NCBI RefSeq assembly: GCF_016583565.1
Contig: NZ_NRRF01000053.1
Coordinates: forward strand, 1-33,345
Direction of reading: 5' to 3'
Length of the DNA: 33,345 nt
From: Thiocystis violacea
Lineage (GTDB): Bacteria; Pseudomonadota; Gammaproteobacteria; Chromatiales; Chromatiaceae
Part shown: one piece after another, positions 1-8,112 of the stretch
Layout of the letters: each line of letters opens with the position of its first letter
How positions within the stretch are numbered: position 1 is the stretch's first letter
Made by a program: the position numbers and the translations under genes
The notes under the pieces: model-generated
What the model was told of the DNA's origin: nothing
Seen by the model: the letters and a program-made list of their open reading frames with translations, nothing else
The model's database searches: none

Positions 1-79
1 TCCACGCCGAGGCGGGGTGGTCGTGCAGGTGGGGGGGTGATGAATGGGGCGTTTTGAGGTGGCAGTTGTCAGTTGTCGG

Positions 80-634
80 TTACCAGTGCTCCGTTCCGGG
101 GGCGCCCTTGAAGGGGCCCAGGATCTCGTCGGTGATCCAGCCGCCGTAGAAGCCGCCGGCTTGCGCGCGCACCCGCTCGCCATTCAGGAAGCAGTCCACG
201 CGTCCGGGATAGAAGCAGATCCAGCCGGCGATGGCGGCGAATGGCGCGAAGGGTTGCGGGTAATACCAGGCGACGTCTTGGCGGTCGGTCGCGGGGTTTG
301 CGCGGCGCAGATAGGCGGCTTCGCCTTTCCACTCGCAGAAGCTCCGCGTGGATGACGGGCACAGGTGCGTCATGTCGACATCGCTTGGGGGGATGTAGAT
401 GGTCGGCGGACTTCCTGTCTCGCAGACCCGCATGGCGTGGCTGGAGCGCGCCAGAGGTTCGCTTCCCTGTCGGACCTCGACCGCTCTGGGCTCGGCGATG
501 AGGGCGGGAGGGCGCGGGTAATCCCAGACGGATTCCTGTCCTGAGCCAGGATCGAGGGCCATGTCGGGGCGCTGCTGACCACGAAACCGCCACGCCGATC
601 TGGCGCGCTCCAGTGCCTTGTCCTCTCCGCTCAT
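80..634 (-). CDS. DUF427 domain protein
   Basis: The 184-aa product carries the small beta-rich DUF427 fold in its second half: a cysteine-containing 'STRSFCEWKG' stretch, then an aromatic-rich 'VAWYYPQPF' segment and 'ICFYPGRVDCFLNGERV'. Family members are small cytosolic proteins of unknown biochemical function. I chose the ATG at 634 because the family-like sequence starts after it; the reading frame stays open to 712, but that extension is proline- and arginine-rich and looks non-coding. It lies 121 bases downstream of the DsrC-like gene on the same strand, so the two may be co-transcribed. The family call is fairly secure; the cellular role is unknown. Confidence 0.75.
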   Translation of the reverse strand: MSGEDKALERARSAWRFRGQQRPDMALDPGSGQESVWDYPRPPALIAEPRAVEVRQGSEPLARSSHAMRVCETGSPPTIYIPPSDVDMTHLCPSSTRSFCEWKGEAAYLRRANPATDRQDVAWYYPQPFAPFAAIAGWICFYPGRVDCFLNGERVRAQAGGFYGGWITDEILGPFKGAPGTEHW

Positions 635-755
635 GCTCGCCGTTCCTCGGGTGTGTGCGCTGCCTGGTTGCAAGTTGATTGCAAGCTCTGCTCTTCGCGG
701 GCGTTCGTCCACTGCCGGCCCTCTGGACGGGCCGGCAAGCCAGGTGTGCGCCGCC

Positions 756-1100
756 TCAGATCATGTAGTTCAACGCCTCCTCGCCCGGATGCGGCAAGCC
801 GGCGATCCGCCAGGCCTCACGGCAGGATCCGAACAGGCGCCGCACGGCGCTGCGGTCGAGACCATGGGTGCGGCACACTTGCGAGACTGGCGGCAGTGAG
901 CCGTAGGTCATGTGGTGCTCGCGCATGTAGTAGATGACCGACCAGTGCTCTTGGGTCAGCGGCCAGACGCCATCCAGTCTGGCGATGAAGCGCGCCATGC
1001 CCCGGTTCCAGAGACCCGGATCGACGAGAAACCCCTCGCCGTCGAGCGGAAGGGGACGACGCCCGGCAACCGCCTGATTGTGACTGCTAAGCTGTCGCAT
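756..1100 (-). CDS. DsrC/TusE-family protein lacking both conserved C-terminal cysteines
   Basis: The 114-aa protein has the DsrC/TusE layout: 'LDGEGFLVDPGLWNRGMA' near residue 19, 'LTQEHWSVIYYMREHH' near 48, and the signature 'IAGLPHP' at residues 99-105. In DsrC a cysteine precedes RIAGLP and another sits next to last; these carry the trisulfide or persulfide in dissimilatory sulfur metabolism. Here the first position is Trp97 and the second is about Glu108. The only cysteines are Cys76 and Cys93, outside the usual sites. The chain also extends past the usual end, to NYMI. It therefore resembles the cysteine-less DsrC paralogues proposed to be regulatory rather than catalytic. AGGAG lies 9 bases before the ATG, supporting the start. 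DUF427 follows on the same strand. Confidence 0.8.
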   Translation of the reverse strand: MRQLSSHNQAVAGRRPLPLDGEGFLVDPGLWNRGMARFIARLDGVWPLTQEHWSVIYYMREHHMTYGSLPPVSQVCRTHGLDRSAVRRLFGSCREAWRIAGLPHPGEEALNYMI

Positions 1101-1172
1101 GATGTTGGGCTCCTAGAGTCGCTGCTGGGTTGACGATGGGAGATGGAACCTGCCTCGTCGGTATAGTTGATA

Positions 1173-1200
1173 AATCTAGTCTGCTTTTGGTTCCCGTCAA
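1173..1200 (-). promoter_or_regulatory. Possible sigma-70 promoter of the DsrC-like gene
   Basis: Read on the minus strand there is TTGACG (1200-1195), a 16-base spacer, then TAGATT (1178-1173). The -35 box matches five of six bases and the -10 box four of six. It would give a leader of roughly 65 bases before the ATG at 1100. Prediction by eye only. Confidence 0.35.
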
Positions 1201-1340
1201 CCTGGTCGTGGAGCGCGTGGCAATCATCAGAGCCTCAGGGATGCTGGTCTCACAGGCAGGTGCCGCCGTCGCGGTGCCCCAATCCGCGGACGGTCGGTCT
1301 TGCTGTTGCCCGGCTGGTCCCGCTCAAAGAGAAACCCTTC

Positions 1341-3308
1341 ATGCGAGTCCGAATCCTCTTTCGTTTGTTCGCTGGCCTGGGGCTGGTGCTGCCGGTCGTG
1401 GCCGAAGGTGCCACCATGCTCGTGCCGGATCGGCCTTCACCTCAAGCGGCGGGGACCACCATCGGTTTCATGATCGGCGCCGCCGGGGCGGCGACGGAGC
1501 TCTACCGGCTGAGCGTCGCTCCGGCGCAGGGTCCGGCGCGCGGCCATGTCGTCTACGACTATTCGCGCGACAACGTCCTGGAGTGGACGGTGATTGATCC
1601 GGGGGTCTACCGCGTCACCGCTGGCGTGCTCGACACGGCGACGGGCCAGGAGACCTTTGCCGATCAGCTCTTCACCATCAACCCCGCGGTTCCGCCGGAC
1701 ACCGACTGGGCTGTCGCGCTGCCGACGCGCAACCCCCTGGTCGCGCTCTACGTGGCACCGCCGTGCCCGCCGCGCGCGCTGGCGCGCGTGCGGTTCTTCG
1801 CGCCGTCCGTCGGCATCCAGCAGACGACGAGTCCGAAGCGCTGCGCGCCCGGAACGCCGCTGCACCTCTATGTCGCGGGCATGCGCGAGGACACGGCCTA
1901 TGAGCTGTGGCAGGAGCTGCTGGCGCCGGACGGCAGCCTGCTCGGCCAGTCCCCACCCACCCCGTTCGTGACGGGCCGGGCCGGCATCGCCGTCTCGCCG
2001 GGCACCGCGACGATCCCAGCCGGCCCGCTGGCGAGCGCGTCCGAGCCGGTGATCTGGAATTCGCCCTTCATCGGGGCCATGGGGGTCGGAAACGCTCAGG
2101 CGACCGATCTGGAGGGCCACCTGATCTGGTATCTCGACGAGCCCGCCTGGTCGCTACGTCCAAGCAGCGAGGGGACCCTTTGGCTCGTGAAGCGAGATCC
2201 GGTCACGGGTATCCAGGATAACCTGCTCGTCAAGACGGACCTGCTCGGCAACGTCGTGAAGCAGACCAGCGTCGATGCCATGAATCATCGGCTCGGGCAG
2301 CTCGGCTACGACGATCGGATCACCAACTTCCACCACGACGTCCGCGACCTCCCCGACGGCAACATTGGCGTCATCTCCACCGTGGAGCGCCTGGTCACCG
2401 ATGTGCAGGGGCCTGGCGAGGTGTCGGTCATCGCCGACATGATCCTGGTCACCAACCAGGATTTCGAGATCCAGTGGATCTGGAACGGTTGGGACCACCT
2501 GGACCCCGCCCGGCTCGCGACGCTTGGGGAGACCTGCACGCTGGGCGCCGCCGGCTGTCCGCCCTTCTTCCTGGCGGACCAGACCAACGACTGGATGCAC
2601 GCGAACGCCCTGGCCTATACGCCGGACGGCAACCTGCTCCTGTCCGTGCGCCATCAGGACTGGATCCTCAAGATCGCCTACGCGGACGGCGCGGGCGACG
2701 GCCGCATCCTCTGGCGGCTTGGTCCGGAGGGCGACTTCACGCTCGTTGGCGGCGGCGACGACGACTGGTTTTCGCACGTCCACGATCCGAGCTTCATCAG
2801 CGACAACCAGATCATCCTCTTCGACAACAGCAACCTGCGATGCGCGTCCGCCGAGGCCCCCGCCGACTGCCAGAGCCGCGGGCAGATCTGGGAGATCGAC
2901 GAGGCAGCGATGACGGCCCGGCTCGCCTTCAACACGGATCTCGGCGACTACGCCTTCGCCGTCGGCTCCGCCCAGCCGCTCGCGAACGGCAACACCTGGT
3001 TCAACTCCGGCATGATCGGCACCGGCGAGGCTCCGCGCGCGACGCTGCAGGAGGTGGACCCGGATGGGGTCAGGGTCTTCCAGCGCGATCTCAACGTCTT
3101 CCAGTACCGCTCCTATCGCCTGGCCGACCTCTATACGGCGCCGCCGTCCTGGGGTGTGCGCCCGCGTCCCTGGCAGGAGGGTCCGGCGGGCTGTCCGGGT
3201 GACGCCGGCCGTCCCTGCCGGCCGTTGGCGGTTGGCCCGGATCGGGCGCCATCGATGTCCCCAGACCACAAAGGATCTGGATCCGAGCGCAACGGGAATC
3301 GGCGTTGA
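1341..3308 (+). CDS. Exported aryl-sulfate sulfotransferase-like protein
   Basis: The 655-aa product starts with a signal peptide (MRVRILFRLF, hydrophobic core, cleavage probably near VAEGA), so it should be periplasmic. The C-terminal two thirds show repeated beta-propeller-like blades typical of arylsulfotransferases: 'TNFHHDVRDLPDGNIG', 'WIWNGWDHLDP', 'DWMHANALAYTPDGNLL', 'SVRHQDWILKI', 'ILWRLGPEGDF', 'FSHVHDPSFIS'. AssT enzymes move sulfate between phenolic compounds through a histidine; several histidines lie in these blades, but I cannot tell which is catalytic. The ATG at 1341 was chosen because it begins the signal peptide; the frame is open upstream to 1167 but that stretch is not protein-like. 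No dsbL/dsbI partner genes, known beside some enterobacterial assT genes, are nearby. Its acceptor and donor are unknown. Confidence 0.75.
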   Translation: MRVRILFRLFAGLGLVLPVVAEGATMLVPDRPSPQAAGTTIGFMIGAAGAATELYRLSVAPAQGPARGHVVYDYSRDNVLEWTVIDPGVYRVTAGVLDTATGQETFADQLFTINPAVPPDTDWAVALPTRNPLVALYVAPPCPPRALARVRFFAPSVGIQQTTSPKRCAPGTPLHLYVAGMREDTAYELWQELLAPDGSLLGQSPPTPFVTGRAGIAVSPGTATIPAGPLASASEPVIWNSPFIGAMGVGNAQATDLEGHLIWYLDEPAWSLRPSSEGTLWLVKRDPVTGIQDNLLVKTDLLGNVVKQTSVDAMNHRLGQLGYDDRITNFHHDVRDLPDGNIGVISTVERLVTDVQGPGEVSVIADMILVTNQDFEIQWIWNGWDHLDPARLATLGETCTLGAAGCPPFFLADQTNDWMHANALAYTPDGNLLLSVRHQDWILKIAYADGAGDGRILWRLGPEGDFTLVGGGDDDWFSHVHDPSFISDNQIILFDNSNLRCASAEAPADCQSRGQIWEIDEAAMTARLAFNTDLGDYAFAVGSAQPLANGNTWFNSGMIGTGEAPRATLQEVDPDGVRVFQRDLNVFQYRSYRLADLYTAPPSWGVRPRPWQEGPAGCPGDAGRPCRPLAVGPDRAPSMSPDHKGSGSERNGNRR

Positions 3309-3366
3309 TGCACCTGTCCTGCATCAACCTTGCGCCGGCGAAGTGCTAACCTGAGAAGGTTGCGCT

Positions 3367-4938
3367 GTGAGACAGGTGTCTGCGATGGAGTATCTGATTC
3401 CGGATGGGGTGTCCGCTGCGGCGGTCGAAGGTGAAATCCTGGCGCGCCTGAACTGTCATCCGGAGACTGTCGACCCGGTCGAAACCATCTACTACGACAC
3501 CTTCGATTGGGCGGTTTACGGCGCGGGCGGCCTCCTGTGGCACCGTGGCGGCACCCTCGGCTGGCTATCCCTGCGTGACGGCGCCAGCTTGACCCAACCC
3601 CTGGAAGAGCCACCCGGCATGGTTGGCGATTTGGGGCCGGGTGACGTCAGGGCACGAATCCCGGCGGCGGCCGACATCCGGCGTCTGCTCCCGGTGGTGC
3701 GTATCCGCACCCGAACCCGGATGCTCCGGGGGGCGGACGAAACCGCCAACACCGTCGCGCATCTCGCGATTACCTCCCATCGCGCGGAAGACCCGGCGAC
3801 TGGCCGGACGGCGAGGCTGCCCGCCCGGCTGCGCATCCAGGGCGCTGCCGACCATGACGACGACCTCGACAGACTGGTCGTCTTGGTCGAGGGCAGGCTT
3901 GGGCTGGAGCCGGCGGCGATGCCGTTGCCCCTGGAGGCGCTGGCGGCCCTCGGCCGCTCGCCGGGTGGCTACGCGTCCAAGCCGATGATCCCATTGGACC
4001 CGCGGGCGCGCGCTGATGCCGTGGTCAAGCAGGTTCTGCGCGAGCTGCTCGACATCCTGGAGGCCAATGTCGCGGGCGCGCGAGCGAATTGGGATTCCGA
4101 GTTCCTGCACGATCTGCGCGTCGCGACGCGCCGCACGCGTTCGGTGCTGACCCAGCTCGAGGACGTCTTTCCGCGCGAGCGGATCGGCGGCTTCCGGGAC
4201 GGCTTCGCCTGGCTTCAGCAGGTGACCGGGCCGGTTCGCGATCTCGATGTCTACCTGCTGGCCTTCGACGGTTATCGGGCCAGCCTTCCGCCGTCCTTGG
4301 GACCCAAGCTGGAGCCGTTACGGGCCTTCTTGCGCACACGCCATGAGGCGGCGCACGCCGAGCTCGCCGCGGCGCTCGATTCCGGGCGGTTCAAGGATCT
4401 CGTGCGCGACTGGCGTGACGTCCTGGAGGCACCTGCCGCGAGCCCTTCGGCGGCGGCTGATGCCGCCCGCCCGATCAAGCGGGTGGTGGATGCGCGCATC
4501 CGGCGTTTGGCGAAACGTGTGCGGCGGGAGGGCAGGGCGATCCAAGCGGATTCACCGCCGACGCAGCTGCACGCGCTACGCAAGCGCTGCAAGAAGCTCC
4601 GCTATCTCATGGAGCTGTTCAAGAGTCTCTATCCCGACGCCGCCATCAAACCGATCATCAAACAGCTCAAGGTGCTGCTCGATCAGCTCGGGACCTTTCA
4701 AGACCTCGCGGTGCAGGCCGAGCATCTGGAGGACATCGCCGAGCAGATGTACGCCGCGGGCGAGGCGGCGCCCGGCACCCTGCTGGCCATGGGCGCACTC
4801 GTTGGCAGCCTGCTCGAGCGCCAGATGCGCGCGCGGGATGGTTTTGCGGAGGTCTTCGCCGCCTTCGACGATCCTGGGCAATGGGCGCGTTACAGGGCGC
4901 TGTTCTGGGCTTCAGGGTCAAAACGAAAGGGTCGGTAA
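3367..4938 (+). CDS. CHAD domain protein with a degenerate CYTH-like N-terminus
   Basis: The 523-aa protein has a C-terminal CHAD domain from about residue 215. Its two characteristic basic helices are visible: 'FLHDLRVATRRTRSVL' and 'LHALRKRCKKLRYLMELF'. CHAD domains bind polyphosphate through such conserved basic residues and often target proteins to polyphosphate granules. The first 200 residues have the size and position of a CYTH (triphosphate tunnel) domain, but the ExExK motif is missing, so triphosphatase activity is doubtful. The GTG at 3367 is preferred over the ATG at 3385 because GAGAAGG (3353-3359) sits 7 bases before it. It follows the sulfotransferase-like gene by 58 bases and may share its transcript. 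Confidence 0.8.
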   Translation: MRQVSAMEYLIPDGVSAAAVEGEILARLNCHPETVDPVETIYYDTFDWAVYGAGGLLWHRGGTLGWLSLRDGASLTQPLEEPPGMVGDLGPGDVRARIPAAADIRRLLPVVRIRTRTRMLRGADETANTVAHLAITSHRAEDPATGRTARLPARLRIQGAADHDDDLDRLVVLVEGRLGLEPAAMPLPLEALAALGRSPGGYASKPMIPLDPRARADAVVKQVLRELLDILEANVAGARANWDSEFLHDLRVATRRTRSVLTQLEDVFPRERIGGFRDGFAWLQQVTGPVRDLDVYLLAFDGYRASLPPSLGPKLEPLRAFLRTRHEAAHAELAAALDSGRFKDLVRDWRDVLEAPAASPSAAADAARPIKRVVDARIRRLAKRVRREGRAIQADSPPTQLHALRKRCKKLRYLMELFKSLYPDAAIKPIIKQLKVLLDQLGTFQDLAVQAEHLEDIAEQMYAAGEAAPGTLLAMGALVGSLLERQMRARDGFAEVFAAFDDPGQWARYRALFWASGSKRKGR

Positions 4939-5005
4939 CCTTGGGGCGAGCGGCCAACTGAACAGTCTGCTGTCGCGATCTCGACTCGATGCCGATCCGC
5001 CAGGC

Positions 5006-6049
5006 TCAGGCGAAATACCTCTTCATCGCCAGGAACTTCTTCTCCACGAGGTAGTAAGAGGCGGCCGCGAGTAGGACGGAGGCGCAGACGACGAGGGGGA
5101 GGAAGATGAAGGCGTTTTCGACCAGCGCCTTCGGCAGCCGCTCGCCGAGCAGGACACGCAGCGGGTAGTGGATGATGTAGAGGCTGTAGGAGATGTTGCC
5201 GAGGAAGACCAGTGGCCTGGTCTCCAGCAGACGCACGACGGGACTGTCCGGCCGCTCGACGACGTAGGCGATGAAGCCGCTGGCGGCCAGCATCAGCAAG
5301 GCATACTTGTAGGGGATGTCGAGCGGGAGCGCATGGACGGCCAACACCGGCATGGCCGCGAGGCTCAGGGCCCCCAGCCAGTGCTGGCCGAGGAAGGCCG
5401 GCAGCCGCTCGCGGTTGAGCGCGATGAAACCGCCGCCCAAGGCGAACCCGATCCCGGTGAAGGGGAGCAAGTAGAGGAGCCCTTCCCCGGCACCGAGAAA
5501 CCAGGCGCCGAACATGATCCCGACGCAGAGCGCGAAGAGCAGGAGCACCACGGCGGCATGGCGGCTCGCGGGGATGGCCAGGAGGAGGGGGGCGAGGACG
5601 ATGTAGAACTGCTGCTCGACCGCCAGGCTCCAGGTGTGGGTGAAGATTCCCCAGGAGTGACTGACGAGGGCGATGAAGAAGTTCTGCAGATAGGTGAGAT
5701 ACCAGAGCGCTTCCCGGTAGAAGTGCCCGCCGAGCAGATAGCGGTCGACCAGGATGGTGAGCGCCAGCGCCATGTAATAGGCGGGAAAGATCCGCAAGGC
5801 GCGCCGGGTCCAGAAGTTCTTCAGTGAACTCCGGAAGACCGAGCGGCCCTGCTCCATCTTGAGCCGCTCATTGCGGAGGATATTGGTGATGAGAAAGCCG
5901 CTGAGAACGAAGAAGACGAAGACCGCAACCGCGGCCAGGTCGATTGGCAGAAAGATGGTGTGATGGATGACCACGACCAGTGCGGCGACGCCGCGCGTGC
6001 CGTCGAAGCCGCTGACATGGCCCGTCCCTTTCCTGTCTTGGGTGGTCAC
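5006..6049 (-). CDS. Membrane acyltransferase 3 (OafA/YrhL-like)
   Basis: This multi-pass membrane protein (347 aa from this start) matches the acyltransferase-3 family, which transfers acetyl or other acyl groups to cell-surface sugars. Visible hallmarks are 'GFDGTRGVAALVVVIHH' with the catalytic-type histidine pair, 'FVFFVLSGFLITNIL', 'FWTRRALRIFPAYY', 'HTWSLAVEQQFYIVLAPLLL' and a late 'YSLYIIHYPLRVLLGE', separated by about ten hydrophobic segments. The start is uncertain. The GTG at 6049 leaves a 31-base gap to the upstream gene; an ATG at 6175 is also in frame (389 aa), but it overlaps the upstream glycosyltransferase by 95 bases and adds a polar, low-similarity leader. It ends the minus-strand glycan operon and is convergent with the CHAD gene. 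Confidence 0.85.
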   Translation of the reverse strand: MTTQDRKGTGHVSGFDGTRGVAALVVVIHHTIFLPIDLAAVAVFVFFVLSGFLITNILRNERLKMEQGRSVFRSSLKNFWTRRALRIFPAYYMALALTILVDRYLLGGHFYREALWYLTYLQNFFIALVSHSWGIFTHTWSLAVEQQFYIVLAPLLLAIPASRHAAVVLLLFALCVGIMFGAWFLGAGEGLLYLLPFTGIGFALGGGFIALNRERLPAFLGQHWLGALSLAAMPVLAVHALPLDIPYKYALLMLAASGFIAYVVERPDSPVVRLLETRPLVFLGNISYSLYIIHYPLRVLLGERLPKALVENAFIFLPLVVCASVLLAAASYYLVEKKFLAMKRYFA

Positions 6050-6080
6050 CGCTCGACCCGCATGGCGTGCCCAGTCGCGC

Positions 6081-6980
6081 TCAGTAACGTTGGCGTCCGA
6101 CGACACCGCCGAGACCGTCTTTCCAGGCGAAGAAGGCTGCCCGGAAGGTCTGTCTGGAGCGGTTGGTTCGCACATAGGCGATGGTCAGCAGGAACATGAA
6201 GAGGATGAAGAGGTAACGCGAATAGCGCGGGACATAGATGAGTCCCGCGATCTTGCGGCGCATCAGGAAGCGGTTGCGGATGTCGTAGTAGATCTTAAAT
6301 GGCGAGTAGTAGGCCGGGCCGGGCTTGATCTTCTTGTTGAGCCGGGCGCGGCTCACGTAGGTGACCGTGGTATGGAAGGCGGCCTTGAAGCCGAAGAGTC
6401 CGTCGTCGCCATAGACGAAGAAGTCTTTTTCGGGCAGGCCGACCTTGGCGACCACCCCATCCGAGACGAGCATGCCCTCGAAGCAGGCCACCTGCATGAC
6501 GCACCAGTCCTTGCCATTGCGGAAGGAGAGGTTGTGCAGCCCGGCCTGATAGGTCGTGATGGGGTCGAAGATGTGCTCCCACTCGTGCGCGGTGCCGTCG
6601 GCATAGAGCACCAAGGGGTGAATGCACTCCGAGATGTTGCGGTAGCTCAGTAACTGCTCCAGGCAGTCTTGTTCCGGCTCGACATCGTCGTCGAGCAGCC
6701 AGTACCAGTCGAAACCGGCCTCGCGAGCGAGCCGCAACCCCTCGTGAAAACCGCCTGCTCCGCCGGTGTTCTCGGGCATCTGGGTATAGTCGATGCGCGC
6801 GTGGCTGAGGTAGCCGGCGGATTCGAGCAGCTCGCGGGTGCCGTCCGTGCTGGCGTTGTCGATCAGGAAGATCCGCTCGATCGCCAGGCTCTGCCCCAGA
6901 ATGCCCCGCAGGGCCTCCAGAAGCATCGCTTTGCGGTTGTAGGTGACGAGGACGACGGCGATGCGATCAGGTGCGCTCAT
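6081..6980 (-). CDS. Glycosyltransferase family 2 (rhamnosyl/galactofuranosyl-transferase-like)
   Basis: The 299-aa protein opens with the GT-A nucleotide-sugar fold: 'IAVVLVTYNRKAMLLEAL', 'IERIFLIDNASTDGT', 'NTGGAGGFHEGLRLA' and the metal-binding 'YWLLDDDVEPEQD'. The 'GGAGGFHEG' pattern followed by 'DDDVEP' resembles bifunctional galactofuranosyltransferases (GlfT2-like) and rhamnosyltransferases. A hydrophobic stretch near the C-terminus ('YLFILFMFLLTIAYV') suggests membrane association. Its start overlaps the end of the next upstream gene by 14 bases, which points to translational coupling and one operon. The sugar and acceptor cannot be told from sequence. Confidence 0.85.
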   Translation of the reverse strand: MSAPDRIAVVLVTYNRKAMLLEALRGILGQSLAIERIFLIDNASTDGTRELLESAGYLSHARIDYTQMPENTGGAGGFHEGLRLAREAGFDWYWLLDDDVEPEQDCLEQLLSYRNISECIHPLVLYADGTAHEWEHIFDPITTYQAGLHNLSFRNGKDWCVMQVACFEGMLVSDGVVAKVGLPEKDFFVYGDDGLFGFKAAFHTTVTYVSRARLNKKIKPGPAYYSPFKIYYDIRNRFLMRRKIAGLIYVPRYSRYLFILFMFLLTIAYVRTNRSRQTFRAAFFAWKDGLGGVVGRQRY

Positions 6981-7908
6981 GATCGTACGACTTGCCGCGA
7001 ACCAGGGTCTTCAGGGCCGAGTAGGCGCGATAGAGGAGCGTTTTTTCGATCCGCTTGCGATAGCGATTGAAGCGGGACTCCATGATGTTGTTCTGCTCCA
7101 CGATGAGCCCCAGCGCAAACAGCTGGCCATAGTCGAGCGAGCCCCTCTGGAGGCTCTGTCTGATCCATTTGTTCACCATGCGCGACCTGTAGATGTCGTG
7201 CAGATCGCTGTCCGCGATCACCGAATTGCCCAAACCGTTCTTGACCTTCGGCCGCTGATGCCAGAACGCGAGGTATTCCGGGTGGACCCTGATGTCGTAG
7301 CGCTCCAGAAACCGGATGTTGAACTCCCAGTCCCCGATGACCGGCAGGGTCTCATCGAACATCCCGATCTCGTCGAGGACGGCGCGCTCGAAGAGGAAAC
7401 ACACGGGCGTGAAGCGATTCACGGCCAGCAGGCAGAGCATGTCGATGGCTTTCAGCCAGCCGTTGAAGTCCTTGCGACCGATCTCGCGGATCTGCGTGCC
7501 GCGGATCTCCTCTAGGACGATCTCCGTGTGGCAGAACACGCCGCGGGTGTCGGGCCAGGTCTCGCGCTGCAGGACCTCCACCATGACCTGCAGGAAGCGG
7601 GGATCCCAGGTGTCGTCGTCATCCAGGATGACCAGGTAGCGCGACTGAGAGGCGCGGATGCCGACGTTGGAGGCGGCCTCCATCCCCAGCGATTGGGGAT
7701 TGTGGATGACCTTGAGACGGCCTCGGTACGGCTCCCGATAGCCTTCGAGCAGCCGGTCGACCTCATCGGCGTCACCGCCGTCATTGACGATGACGTGGAC
7801 CCAGTCCGCGCTCGTCTGCGCCAGAACCGTCTTGACGCAGCGTTCCAGCAGCAGGGCGCGGTTCTTGGTTCGGGTAATGATTGCAACGAGCGGATCCGTG
7901 TGGGTCAT
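6967..7908 (-). CDS. Glycosyltransferase family 2
   Basis: The 313-aa protein is a GT-A glycosyltransferase: 'VAIITRTKNRALLLERCV', 'IVNDGGDADEVDRLLE', 'SLGMEAASNVGIRAS' and 'YLVILDDDDTWDPRFL' with the DXD-type metal site. A conserved 'WEFNIRFLERYDIR' region follows. I used the ATG at 7908; a TTG at 7926 is in frame and adds six residues, and neither has a clear ribosome site. It is the first gene of the pair with the downstream GT2 (14-base overlap). The 204 bases upstream, before the methyltransferase gene end, probably hold the promoter, but I see no convincing boxes there. Confidence 0.85.
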   Translation of the reverse strand: MTHTDPLVAIITRTKNRALLLERCVKTVLAQTSADWVHVIVNDGGDADEVDRLLEGYREPYRGRLKVIHNPQSLGMEAASNVGIRASQSRYLVILDDDDTWDPRFLQVMVEVLQRETWPDTRGVFCHTEIVLEEIRGTQIREIGRKDFNGWLKAIDMLCLLAVNRFTPVCFLFERAVLDEIGMFDETLPVIGDWEFNIRFLERYDIRVHPEYLAFWHQRPKVKNGLGNSVIADSDLHDIYRSRMVNKWIRQSLQRGSLDYGQLFALGLIVEQNNIMESRFNRYRKRIEKTLLYRAYSALKTLVRGKSYDHERT

Positions 7909-8112
7909 CGTTATAGTTGGCGTCAAGGGACATCAGGCAGCATAAAAGAACGCGATTTTAGGGAAGGCACAATTCCTTTGCAAAGCGCGGGGATTTTCGG
8001 GTGTGACCACAACTGATGACTGGCGGGGGGAGGTGGGCCGAGGTACGAGGCCCACCGCATCATGGCACCCTCGAAGGCCGCCGCTGACCCGCATGGCCAC
8101 CGGCGGACGCGA

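Noticed and set aside
1..79. Short tandem CAGTTGT pair and G-rich run at the left edge
   Set aside because: Two copies of a 7-mer are too little to call a repeat element, and the edge cuts the context.
1167..1340. N-terminal extension of the sulfotransferase-like protein
   Set aside because: The extension is rich in Trp, Ser and Pro with no protein-like pattern, while the ATG at 1341 begins a clean signal peptide.
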